From Dehalococcoidia bacterium (GTDB taxonomy: Bacteria > Chloroflexota > Dehalococcoidia > Lucifugimonadales > UBA3495), in assembly GCA_021295965.1 (NCBI GenBank), contig JAGWBI010000006.1:1005-65004 (forward strand): a stretch of 64,000 nt of DNA, written 5' to 3'. The position numbers and the translations under genes were made by a program. The stretch's first letter is position 1; every line of letters begins with the position of its first letter. Positions 48,020-57,159 of the stretch are shown piece by piece. The notes under the pieces are model-generated. The model had not been told where the DNA came from and did no database searches. It saw nothing but the letters and a program-made list of their open reading frames with translations.

Positions 48020-48433
48020 CTAATTTTGGGCGGTTTCCGTAAGGGGTTCGAGGATCTCGAGGAGGGTTGCCATCTGGTCGAGGCTGAGGGCGATGCCTTC
48101 AGCATCCAAGAATCTCTTGCGGGTGTAAAAATTTCCGTGCAAATCGTTGGCGATACCTGCCATGCCCAGCAATCGTGGGTCGCCGGTCACACGGCGTGCG
48201 TTGTTCAGCACCACGTTGAATTGGGCGTGTCTTGCATATTCCCACCCCTGAGCCTCGGCGACAGCCTTGGCCATCCAGGCCGCCGCGCCCCAACCCTTCT
48301 CGGATGCCTGATGCAAATCGTCCTCGTCGAGGTACTGCCGGCTTTTGACCAGGAAGGCGCGGGCCTGCTGGCGATAATCATCGATTGCGACCGTCGCTTC
48401 TTCGAAAGGTTCCATCGGTGACGTTTGGGGCAT
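48020..48433 (-). CDS. PaREP1/HEPN-like small helical protein, paralog 3
   Basis: EDDLHQASEKGWGAAAWMAKAVAEAQGWEYARH...DLHGNFYTRKR. Confidence 0.7.
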   Translation of the reverse strand: MPQTSPMEPFEEATVAIDDYRQQARAFLVKSRQYLDEDDLHQASEKGWGAAAWMAKAVAEAQGWEYARHAQFNVVLNNARRVTGDPRLLGMAGIANDLHGNFYTRKRFLDAEGIALSLDQMATLLEILEPLTETAQN

Positions 48434-48437
48434 GATT

Positions 48438-48761
48438 TCAGTCTCTCAACTTGCCCGTTACCAACAGACCGTCGGTGACGCTGTAGCCATGTCCGGGATC
48501 TGCCAACTCGGTGTTCGTCGCCATATAGGAGGTTCTTCCGCTGACCACAGGGGTGATGGAAATAACGTCGTAGCCGGCGGCATCCAAATCATTGCAGCAG
48601 CGTTCCAGAAATTCGGCCATCTGCTGCAATCGAGTGTGTTCCTCGCTGGTGACGCTGACCTTGCCAACGTTTCCCCCGTGAGTGGACAACGTGGTGTCCG
48701 CGTACACGTAACGGGTAGTGTACCGGGGTTTGTCGGCAGGTGGATGAGCCGAACGGAACAA
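48438..48761 (-). CDS. Hypothetical small protein directly upstream of PaREP1 paralog 3
   Basis: 107-aa ORF, few bp from the next gene; VTSEEHTRLQQMAEFLERCCNDLDAAGYDVISITPVVSG. Confidence 0.5.
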   Translation of the reverse strand: MFRSAHPPADKPRYTTRYVYADTTLSTHGGNVGKVSVTSEEHTRLQQMAEFLERCCNDLDAAGYDVISITPVVSGRTSYMATNTELADPGHGYSVTDGLLVTGKLRD

Positions 48762-48810
48762 CGCGGTTACCTCGCGGGAGCGGCAAACCGGGCGGCGAGT
48801 GGCCGAAAGA

Positions 48811-49716
48811 TTAATCGCCTCCCATGCCCTCGAACCGCAACTGAACGCCGGATTTCTCCTCCTGCAATTTCGCCACCGCGTCGGAGTCCTCGGGTCCCCA
48901 GCCCCGCAGCAGAGCCTCTACGTGGCGCTGGTCCACCAGGTTGGACAGTTCCATGGGAATGCCGTACTCTCGGCCCAGATCCGTCGCCAGGCGCACGTCC
49001 TTGGCCGCCAGAGCGGTGGCGAATCCCGGCTCAAAGTTGTTGGAGAACAGGTAGCGGGGGAACTTCTCGGTGAGGCGACGGTTGCCGCCGCTGCTGTTGG
49101 CGATAACGTCGGCCAGGGTCTCCAGCGACACGCCGGCCTTGACGCCCAGTGTGAGCGATTCCGCCATCAGCACGCCGATGCCCATGGACAGCAGGTTGTT
49201 GCAGATCTTGGTGACCATGCCGTTGCCGATTTCGCCGCAATAGACCACGTGGGTTCCGATGGCGTCCAGCATGGGCTTGACGGTGTCGTAAGTGGAGCGG
49301 TCGCCACCAACCATGACGGCCAGAGTGCCGGCCGCCGCTCCGTACACGCCCCCGCTCACCGGAGCGTCCAGCACGGTCACGCCCCGGGCCGCGCATTCTT
49401 CATGGATGCGCCGGATCACCGTAGGTGAGTTGGTCGAAAGGTCAACGTACACGTCGCCGGAACCGGCAGCGGACATGATCCCGTTTTCCCCCATCACCAC
49501 CGCCTCCACATCGCGAGGCACGGGCAGGGAGGTGAAAATCGCGTCCTTGCCGGCAACGCATCCGGCGGGCGTGTCGGCCCACTCTGCGCCCATCTCCAGC
49601 AGGTTAGTGGCCGACTCCCGGCGCAGGTCGTGCACCGTAAGTTGGTGGCCGGCCTTGATCATATTGGCGGCCATGGGGTTCCCCATGTTGCCCACGCCAA
49701 TAAACCCAGCTTTCAT
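48811..49716 (-). CDS. NAD(P)-dependent oxidoreductase (3-hydroxyisobutyrate dehydrogenase family)
   Basis: MKAGFIGVGNMGNPMAANMIKAGHQLTVHD; VLDAPVSGGVYGAAAGTLAVMVGG. Confidence 0.95.
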   Translation of the reverse strand: MKAGFIGVGNMGNPMAANMIKAGHQLTVHDLRRESATNLLEMGAEWADTPAGCVAGKDAIFTSLPVPRDVEAVVMGENGIMSAAGSGDVYVDLSTNSPTVIRRIHEECAARGVTVLDAPVSGGVYGAAAGTLAVMVGGDRSTYDTVKPMLDAIGTHVVYCGEIGNGMVTKICNNLLSMGIGVLMAESLTLGVKAGVSLETLADVIANSSGGNRRLTEKFPRYLFSNNFEPGFATALAAKDVRLATDLGREYGIPMELSNLVDQRHVEALLRGWGPEDSDAVAKLQEEKSGVQLRFEGMGGD

Positions 49717-49888
49717 AATCAATCGCTCCTGAAACGCCCCCGATGCCATCGACCGGTGGCAGGTGGCCGCATTATAGCATCGCCACCGGAACACCAACCC
49801 GCGGGGTGGAAAGCAATGTATAATGCCCGCCATCATCCATGGTCGGCGTCAAGCCGGCTCAAGCCATATCAGCAAAATCCCCCTAGCC

Positions 49889-50782
49889 ATGGTTACGCAA
49901 GATCCGGAGCTACACGCCCTCAACGTCGCCCGGGCCGCCCAGCAAAACGCGGCCCCGGCAATGGTTATATTGTTCGGCTCCCGCGCCACCGGACGGTACC
50001 GGGAAGGTTCCGACGTGGATTTGCTGGTGGTCACCGATGACGACAATCCCCGCGGCGCCGAAATTAGAGCGTACCACGCCGCGCGGGAATATATGCGAGC
50101 CAACCCGCCGCGCCTGGGAACCGACGTAATCGGTATGACCAGAGCCGAGTTCGACCGCTGTCGCCGCGCCAATCAGCACATCGCCGGACAGGCTGCGCGC
50201 TATGGAATAGTTATGAATGGCGAAACGCTGGCCCCGCCGCCGCCGCCGCCCGACCGCTACCCGGACCACTGGCCGGAAACGCGGCGGCGCATCGAAAGCG
50301 CGGAAGCGTGGCAACGGAGCCTCGCCGACATGGTTGACGCTGAGCATTGGCGCCAGGAATTGGTTGGCTTCACCGCCCAGCAAGCCGTCGAAAACGCGCT
50401 GAAAGGCTGGCTGTCCGCCCACAACGACAGCCGAACCTGGGGACACGAACTCCTTGAACTTTGGGTTGACATCCAGAATATTGAGGACTGGTCGGACGAC
50501 ACCCTGAGCGAAGCGTACCGAGCCTTGCCGGAACTATTCCGATACACCCATTACGTTGACCCCGGCCATCCCCAGGAAGCGAAAGACTGGCTGACCGATT
50601 ATGCCGCCAGATACCGCTACGGCGGAACCGCCCACCGGATGAGCGCCTCTGAACGGCGGGAATTAAACGAGAAAGTCAGCGCCGTTGTTGTCGTCGCAGT
50701 GAACCGGATACACGGACTCAGCGGCACCAACGAGCGGGACGTTTACCCGGACGGCATCAGACCCTGGGATAATCCACCGTAA
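49889..50782 (+). CDS. Fused MNT-type nucleotidyltransferase + HEPN domain protein
   Basis: VILFGSRATGRYREGSDVDLLVV (GS-x10-DxD), then HEPN-like EAWQRSLADMVDAEHWRQELVGFTAQQAVENALKGWLSAHNDSRTWGHELLEL. Confidence 0.85.
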   Translation: MVTQDPELHALNVARAAQQNAAPAMVILFGSRATGRYREGSDVDLLVVTDDDNPRGAEIRAYHAAREYMRANPPRLGTDVIGMTRAEFDRCRRANQHIAGQAARYGIVMNGETLAPPPPPPDRYPDHWPETRRRIESAEAWQRSLADMVDAEHWRQELVGFTAQQAVENALKGWLSAHNDSRTWGHELLELWVDIQNIEDWSDDTLSEAYRALPELFRYTHYVDPGHPQEAKDWLTDYAARYRYGGTAHRMSASERRELNEKVSAVVVVAVNRIHGLSGTNERDVYPDGIRPWDNPP

Positions 50783-50797
50783 GGCGGGAGAGATTTC

Positions 50798-51733
50798 ATG
50801 GCAACCCAATCGGACCTCGTGTCCTTCGAGACACAAGTAACCTGCCCCGACGACTTTGACCAGTTTTGGAATAGCGTGCTCGCCGACCTCGCCGCAATCC
50901 CCCTGGACGCTACCGCTGAGGCCGACCCGTTGCGCAACACCGATGCCGTGAAGGTGTACCAGGCCGGCTACCGGAGCCTGGACGGACTGGACATATTCGC
51001 GTGGTACAGCGTGCCGGCTCGAGGCGATGGGCCGTTCCCGGCCATACTCCACCTTCCGGGATACAAGTCGGAGCCGGCCCTGCGCCGAGACTGGGGTGCA
51101 AAAGGCGTGGCCGTGCTGTCGGTGGCCGTGCGCGGCAAGCTGCCCAGCAGCGCCGAGTTCAATCCCGGCTATCCCGGCCTGCTGACTTACGGTGTGGAGC
51201 AGCGGGACACCTACGGCTACAAAGGCGTTATATCCGATTGCGTGCGCGGAGTGGACTTCCTAATGTCCCGCCCCGAGATCGATCCGGAACGAATCTACTG
51301 CTGCGGCAGCAGCCAGGGCGGTGGACTTACGCTGATAACCTCGGGGTTGCGCTCGGAAATCAAGGCCGGCGTTTCGGGCTATCCGTTCTTGTGCTGTTAC
51401 CCCGAATCCATGCGGATGCTCCGCAGCTACCCCTACGACGAACTCTCCTGCTACGCCAGGGCTTATCCGGACCGGGTTGAACAGATGCTGGATACCCTGC
51501 GCTATTTCGATGCCGTGAACTTTGCCCCCCGCATCAAGTGTCCCATGGCGGTGGGCATTGCCATGGAGGACGAAGTCTGCCCGCCCGAGACCAGCTATGC
51601 CGCCTACCGGCTGCTGGGCGGCCAGCGGGAACTGCGGCTGTTCCCCAACTCAGGACACGGCAACGCCCACGCATACCCGGCTTGGGAGGCGGCGTGGTTG
51701 CAGCAGCACATCGGCGTCGCCGCACAAGGGTGA
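50798..51733 (+). CDS. Acetylxylan esterase/cephalosporin-C deacetylase family
   Basis: YCCGSSQGGGLTLI nucleophile; VGIAMEDEVCPPETSYAAY; NSGHGN. Confidence 0.92.
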   Translation: MATQSDLVSFETQVTCPDDFDQFWNSVLADLAAIPLDATAEADPLRNTDAVKVYQAGYRSLDGLDIFAWYSVPARGDGPFPAILHLPGYKSEPALRRDWGAKGVAVLSVAVRGKLPSSAEFNPGYPGLLTYGVEQRDTYGYKGVISDCVRGVDFLMSRPEIDPERIYCCGSSQGGGLTLITSGLRSEIKAGVSGYPFLCCYPESMRMLRSYPYDELSCYARAYPDRVEQMLDTLRYFDAVNFAPRIKCPMAVGIAMEDEVCPPETSYAAYRLLGGQRELRLFPNSGHGNAHAYPAWEAAWLQQHIGVAAQG

Positions 51734-51740
51734 TCACCTC

Positions 51741-52616
51741 ATGACCAGCGCATCAGCGCAAAACGGCGGTTTCTGGGAACGGATCGAGGCGGGTCTGGCC
51801 GAAACCACCCCCAATGTCTCGCTGGAGCGCGACCCGTTCTACTCCCAGCCGGAGTGGGACGTGTACCGCATGCACTATGACACCACCGCCGGTCACCGCC
51901 TTTTTGCGTGGTTCTCGGTACCTCACGGCGATGGCCCGTTTCCCGCTTTGGTGCGGATGCCGGACTACGCCAGCGTCCACGACATCATCTATACGCCTTT
52001 GCGGAACGCCACCCATCGGGGCCAGCGCAACAGCGACGGGCTGATACGCTCTAGCTATCCCGGGCTTCTGACGGAGGGCATCGAAAGCGCCGACTCCTAC
52101 GTGTTGCTCGGGGCCTACGCCGACGCACTGCGCGCGTTGGACGCTTTGGAAACTCAAGGCGCCGCTGAAATCGGCGCGGTGGCGTTGATTGGAGCCGGCA
52201 TGGGAGCCTCCCTGGCCCTGTCGGTGGCGGCGCGCCGATCCGGCATATCCGCCGTTGCCGCTGACACGCCGCTGGCGCTGGGCCATTCGTCTGCGCTTGA
52301 ACCCGGCCTGGGCTACCCGCTGGGCGAGCTGGGCGACTACCTGCGGATGCGCCCGGAGCGCCGGGGAGCGGTGGCGGAGGTGTTGTCGCCCGTGAATCCT
52401 CTGAACTTCGCGGCATCGGTGACGGCGCCCGTGCTGATGAGCGCGGGCCGTCTCGACCGGAGTGTTTGCCCCCTGGCCTTCGCCGAGGAGCTGGCCGCCG
52501 TACTGCCCAACTGCGATCTGAGAGTCTATGAAGGAGCGGCAGAGGGTGGCGGGCATGAACATGCTCAGGTGCGCGGGGGCTGGCTGGCGGAGCGGTTGGG
52601 CGTGACGGTTTCTTGA
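51741..52616 (+). CDS. Acetylxylan-esterase-like paralog lacking the nucleophile Ser
   Basis: RLFAWFSVPHGDGPFPALVRMPDY parallels neighbour; elbow reads ALIGAGMGASLAL; Asp and His regions retained (SAGRLDRSVCPL, GGGHEH). Confidence 0.8.
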   Translation: MTSASAQNGGFWERIEAGLAETTPNVSLERDPFYSQPEWDVYRMHYDTTAGHRLFAWFSVPHGDGPFPALVRMPDYASVHDIIYTPLRNATHRGQRNSDGLIRSSYPGLLTEGIESADSYVLLGAYADALRALDALETQGAAEIGAVALIGAGMGASLALSVAARRSGISAVAADTPLALGHSSALEPGLGYPLGELGDYLRMRPERRGAVAEVLSPVNPLNFAASVTAPVLMSAGRLDRSVCPLAFAEELAAVLPNCDLRVYEGAAEGGGHEHAQVRGGWLAERLGVTVS

Positions 52617-52684
52617 CCCTGTAAAACGCCGCTGCCTATAATTTTCTATCCCAGTATTTCCCAACCTCTTTGGTGTCCCTAATC

Positions 52685-53734
52685 ATGCCGCAAGTGCCAT
52701 CGGTCGAATCAATCGATGCGCTCACGGGCAACGCCCTGAGCGAACTGGAAGCCATTGCCGATTCCGAAAATGCCGAACAATGGCGCGTCGCCTACCTGGG
52801 CCGGCGGGGAGAACTCACGACGCTGCTCCGTTCGATCTCCACGCTGGAACCGGACGAACGCCGGGCCGTCGGTTCGCGGGCCAACCAGGCCAAGAACGCG
52901 CTGGAAGAAGCCCTGGCCCGTCGCACGCGCGAGATCGCCCAAGCCGCGTTGGCGTCCCGCGACGCCCTCGATGTTACCCTGCCGGGCCGCCCTGTGGTCA
53001 CTGGAAGGCTCCATCCCACCACTCAGATTGTGCGGGAGATTTGCGGCGCGTTCATCGCCATGGGGTTCAACGTGGTGGAAGGACCGGAGGTGGAACTGGA
53101 CCACTACAACTTCGAGATGCTAAACATCCCCGCCGGCCATCCCGCCCGCGATATGTGGAACTCGCTGTGGGTGGACTACGTCAACGAGGATGGCCAGCAA
53201 CCCATGCTGCTCCGAACCCACACCTCACCCATGCAGGCCCGGGTGATGGAGGCCCAGGATCCACCGGTGCGCGTGGTCGTTCCCGGCAAGTGCTACCGCT
53301 ACGAAGCCACCGACGCCACCCACGAATGGCACTTCTACCAGATCGAGGGCCTGGCGGTCGCCGAAGGCATTACCTTCGCCGACCTGAAAGGGACTCTGTA
53401 CGAATTCGCCCGCCGCGTCTTCGGCGAAGACCGGCAGATTCGCTTCCGCTGCGACTACTTCCCCTTCGTCGAGCCGGGCGTCGATATGTCCATCTCCAAC
53501 TTCGTTGACCCGGAGACGGGCCGGCGTCCCATCAACCGCGACGAGGACTGGATCGAGATCATGGGCGCCGGCATGGTCCATCCCCGCGTGCTGGAGGGCG
53601 TCGGTTACGACCCCCAGCGCTACACCGGCTTCGCCTTCGGCATGGGCCCCGAGCGCATCGGAATGCTGAAATACGGCATCGACGACATCCGCCACTTCTA
53701 CCGGAATGACGTGAGGTTTTTGCGACAGTTCTGA
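52685..53734 (+). CDS. pheS: Phenylalanine--tRNA ligase alpha subunit
   Basis: GRLHPTTQIVREICGAFIAMGFNVVEGPEVELDHYNFEMLNIPAGHPARDMWNSLWV; YRYEATDATHEWHFYQIEGLAV; GFAFGMGPERIGMLKYGIDDIRHFY. Confidence 0.97.
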   Translation: MPQVPSVESIDALTGNALSELEAIADSENAEQWRVAYLGRRGELTTLLRSISTLEPDERRAVGSRANQAKNALEEALARRTREIAQAALASRDALDVTLPGRPVVTGRLHPTTQIVREICGAFIAMGFNVVEGPEVELDHYNFEMLNIPAGHPARDMWNSLWVDYVNEDGQQPMLLRTHTSPMQARVMEAQDPPVRVVVPGKCYRYEATDATHEWHFYQIEGLAVAEGITFADLKGTLYEFARRVFGEDRQIRFRCDYFPFVEPGVDMSISNFVDPETGRRPINRDEDWIEIMGAGMVHPRVLEGVGYDPQRYTGFAFGMGPERIGMLKYGIDDIRHFYRNDVRFLRQF

Positions 53735-53749
53735 CGTACCGGCTTTGAT

Positions 53750-53992
53750 ATGATTGAATACAGCCGGCTCGCGCGGGAGCGAATGAAAGAACGTGGTATC
53801 ACAGAAGCCCAAATCGCGCTTTGTTTAGCCGACCCGGACGGAATCGAGCCTGACGACTTGCTTGACCGCATCCGCTATGTGCGGTGCGTACCGGGCCACA
53901 GTGTGGCGCTCAGAGTGGTAGTACGCATCGAGCAGCGCAACTTCGTAATCACTGTGCTTCCAGACAAAAGATTCAGGTGTCCACCAACATGA
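53750..53992 (+). CDS. DUF4258 small protein (RelE-like/BECR toxin candidate)
   Basis: YSRLARERMKERGITEAQIALCLADPDGIEPDD...YVRCVPGHSVALRVVVRIEQRNFVITVLPDKRF. Confidence 0.75.
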   Translation: MIEYSRLARERMKERGITEAQIALCLADPDGIEPDDLLDRIRYVRCVPGHSVALRVVVRIEQRNFVITVLPDKRFRCPPT

Positions 53993-54708
53993 AAAGCACG
54001 CCACAAGTGCGATGGGACGGCGAGGGCGCTTGGATCAAGTTAGCGGACCTCCCGTATGAAACCAGTGAAGAGATCGCCAACGGCTTCATAGTCGATTCTA
54101 GTCCTGACCATCGGGTTGTTGGATTGGAGATTCTCTGGCCCGAAGCTCAACGCGCCGGATATTCCGAGGAGCCGGTGTTGGCTTTCGGCCTTTTCTGCGC
54201 TGCCTTAGCCGGTTTGAGTTGGCAGTACAATGACTATCTGCGCAGTCCGGTAAGGCATCCCGAAGTTGGTATGTATCGTCGTTTGGAGTGGATGATTGAT
54301 GCGACCAACCTCGATTTGCGCGTGTCGCGGGAAACACGGGTCGCTGTCGATACCGGAGCGTCTCTGCTGGACTTGGCGATACTGGATAAATCCGACCGAC
54401 CCCTGGTTTGTGCAGAAATTAAACGGGGTGAGTTTCAAAAGGAAATCGTGCAACGCTACACTGAGTTGTTGAGCAGTACCACGCTGCCGTCCTATCCATA
54501 CGCAATTGGTGTCGGCGTGTTCATCGACGAAACCGGGCAAGGCTATCGCGACAAACCGGTGGAGCCCGGCGTGTGGACGGATTGGCACAACACCGATATT
54601 CAAGGTGGCAAGGTTTGGGCGCACAACACGATACTGCCGCCATTGGGAACCAATTATCCGTGGCTTCCCAAAGAACTAAGAGACCCCATGTCCAAGGCTC
54701 AGATCTGA
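53989..54708 (+). CDS. DUF2283-like N-terminus fused to PD-(D/E)XK-like C-terminal domain
   Basis: MKSTPQVRWDGEGAWIKLADLPYETSEEIANGFIVDSSPDHRVVGLEIL; then SLLDLAILDKSDRPLVCAEIKRG (D...ExK); ATGA overlap with preceding gene. Confidence 0.65.
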   Translation: MKSTPQVRWDGEGAWIKLADLPYETSEEIANGFIVDSSPDHRVVGLEILWPEAQRAGYSEEPVLAFGLFCAALAGLSWQYNDYLRSPVRHPEVGMYRRLEWMIDATNLDLRVSRETRVAVDTGASLLDLAILDKSDRPLVCAEIKRGEFQKEIVQRYTELLSSTTLPSYPYAIGVGVFIDETGQGYRDKPVEPGVWTDWHNTDIQGGKVWAHNTILPPLGTNYPWLPKELRDPMSKAQI

Positions 54709-54709
54709 A

Positions 54710-57148
54710 ATGCTAATCCCATTCTCCTGGCTCTCCCAGTACGTTGACATCACCCTGCCGGCCGATGAGTTGGCTCACCGCCTCACCATGGGAGGCATTG
54801 AGGTCGGCGACGTCATCACCCGCGGCGGTTGGGAAGGCTGCGTGGTGGGCTATGTCCGCGCCACCCGGCCGCATCCCAACGCGGATACCCTGACCCTGTG
54901 CGAGGTGGATCCCGGCGACGGCCCGCCCATCGAGGTGGTGTGCGGCGCGCCCAACGTGGCCGCCGGCCAGAAGATCTGCTTCGCGCGCCCCGGTGTCACG
55001 TTGATGAATATGCACACCGGACGCCGCGAGGAACTCAAACCGGCCCGCATTCGCGGCGTGGTGTCCGAGGGCATGATCTGCTCCGAGGCCGAATTGGAAA
55101 TCAGCGACGAGCACGAGGGCATCATCGTGCTGTCGGACGACGCCACGGTCGGCGCGCCGCTGGACGACGTGCTCGGCGATACCTTCCTGGAACTGGAACT
55201 CACCCCCAACCGGGGCGACTGCCTGTCCATCTTGGGCGTGGCTCGGGAGATTGGCGCCATCACCGGCCAGCCGGTGCAGGTTCCCGATATTTCCTATCCT
55301 GAGACCGGCCCGCCCGTGGACACGTTGGCCCGAGTCACCATCGCCGACCCGGACCTGTGTTACCGCTACACCGCTTCCGTGATCACCGGGATCACCATCG
55401 GGCCGTCCCCCCATTGGATGCAGGACCGCCTCATCCGCGCCGGCCTGCGCCCTATCAACAACGTGGTGGACGTCACCAACTACGTGATGCTGGAGTTCAA
55501 CCAGCCCTTGCACGCCTTCGACCTGGATACCGTCACCGACCGCCACGTCGTGGTACGGCGCGCCGCCGCTGGCGAGAAGTTCACCACCCTGGACGGCGTG
55601 GAACGGACGCTGACCAGCGACAACCTGCTCATCGCCGACCCCGCCCAAGCCATCGGCATCGGCGGCGTGATGGGCGGCGCCAACAGCGAGATAACCCACG
55701 CCACCACCAATATGCTCCTGGAATCCGCCACGTTCCATCCTCTGAACAACCGGCGCACCTCAACCGATCTGAACCTCCGCACCGAGGCCAGCCTGCGCTT
55801 CGAAAAGGGACTGCGTTCCGAACTCGCGCCCATAGCTTTGCGCCGGGCCACCCAACTCATCCTGGCAACCGCCGGCGGAGAGGCCGCCGCCGGCATCATC
55901 GACGTATTCCCCGAAGGCGACACACCCGTTACGCCGGTGCCGCTGACCGTGGCCCGTCTCCGCCAGGTGCTGGGCATGGACCTGGACATCGCCCGCGCCG
56001 AAACGGTGCTGGACAGCCTGGGCATCTCCACCCACCGCACCGGTCCGGACCGCCTGGAAGCCGACCCGCCCTACTGGCGCAGCGACATCGCCATCGAAGA
56101 AGACCTCATCGAGGAAGTGGTCCGCATCATCGGTTACGACGAAGTGCCCACCACCATGCTGTCCTCGGCCATCCCCTATCATCAGCCCAACCCGATAACT
56201 ACCCTGAAGGACGCCTTGCGCGATGCTCTGGCCTCCGCCGGGATGCAGGAAACCATCAGCTACCCATTGGTCAGCCCGGATGATTTGGCCCGTCTCGGCG
56301 CGGAACCGTATGACGCTGACGGGAACGGCGGGGCCCTGCTCCGCGTCGCCAACCCCATGTCCACCGAGCAGGACGTGTTGCGTCCCACCCTCGCCGCCAG
56401 CATCCTGAGCACCTTGGCCTACAACCGGGGACACAACGACGGCGGGTTTCGCCTGTTCGAGCTGGGGCGGGCATTCATTCCCCAGAGCGCCGGTCTGCCG
56501 CAGGAAGTTGAAATCGCCGCCGGCGTGATGTCGGGGCCGCGCTATGACTCCAACTGGTTGAGCGCCTCCCAGCCGCTGGACTTCTACGACCTGTCTGGAA
56601 CATTGGCCGCCGCCCTGGGCCGGATGGGTGTCAACGCCGCCTTTGAGGCGGACGACCGGCCCTTGTTCCATCCCGGGCGATGCGCCCGCGTTACCATTGG
56701 CGCCGGTGGTGCCGCTGACGTCGGCGTGGTCGGCGAGCTCCATCCCGACGTTTGCGACGCCTTTGATCTGGCCGGCGACCCGGTGGTCTATTTTGAACTG
56801 CGGTTGGCCGATATGCAGGCCGCGGTCTCCGACGAGGCCCCCAGCGCAAACCGTTTCCAGTCCCTTTCCCGGTTCCCGGCCGCCAACCGCGACTTGGCGC
56901 TGGTGGTGCCGACGGATGTGCCGGCAGCTCAGGTGCAACGGCTCATCGAGCGGGTGCGACTGGTGGAACGCGCCGAGCTTTTCGACGTGTACGTAGGGGA
57001 AAACGTCCCGCTGGGTACGCGTTCGCTGGCTTTTCGCATCCACTTCCGCGCCGCCGACCGCACGCTGACCGCCGAGGACGTGAACCGGGCGGTAAACGGC
57101 CTCACCCGGGCTTTGGAGCGGGAAGTCGGTGCGACGGTGCGGGGGTAG
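54710..57148 (+). CDS. pheT: Phenylalanine--tRNA ligase beta subunit
   Basis: MLIPFSWLSQYVDITLPADELAHRLTMGGIEV; VCGAPNVAAGQKICFARPG; FDVYVGENVPLGTRSLAFRIHFRAADRTLT. Confidence 0.97.
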   Translation: MLIPFSWLSQYVDITLPADELAHRLTMGGIEVGDVITRGGWEGCVVGYVRATRPHPNADTLTLCEVDPGDGPPIEVVCGAPNVAAGQKICFARPGVTLMNMHTGRREELKPARIRGVVSEGMICSEAELEISDEHEGIIVLSDDATVGAPLDDVLGDTFLELELTPNRGDCLSILGVAREIGAITGQPVQVPDISYPETGPPVDTLARVTIADPDLCYRYTASVITGITIGPSPHWMQDRLIRAGLRPINNVVDVTNYVMLEFNQPLHAFDLDTVTDRHVVVRRAAAGEKFTTLDGVERTLTSDNLLIADPAQAIGIGGVMGGANSEITHATTNMLLESATFHPLNNRRTSTDLNLRTEASLRFEKGLRSELAPIALRRATQLILATAGGEAAAGIIDVFPEGDTPVTPVPLTVARLRQVLGMDLDIARAETVLDSLGISTHRTGPDRLEADPPYWRSDIAIEEDLIEEVVRIIGYDEVPTTMLSSAIPYHQPNPITTLKDALRDALASAGMQETISYPLVSPDDLARLGAEPYDADGNGGALLRVANPMSTEQDVLRPTLAASILSTLAYNRGHNDGGFRLFELGRAFIPQSAGLPQEVEIAAGVMSGPRYDSNWLSASQPLDFYDLSGTLAAALGRMGVNAAFEADDRPLFHPGRCARVTIGAGGAADVGVVGELHPDVCDAFDLAGDPVVYFELRLADMQAAVSDEAPSANRFQSLSRFPAANRDLALVVPTDVPAAQVQRLIERVRLVERAELFDVYVGENVPLGTRSLAFRIHFRAADRTLTAEDVNRAVNGLTRALEREVGATVRG

Positions 57149-57159
57149 GCAAGGAGACT

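Noticed and set aside
55760-57043. 427-aa minus-strand ORF
   Set aside because: Antisense to pheT; no recognisable motifs.
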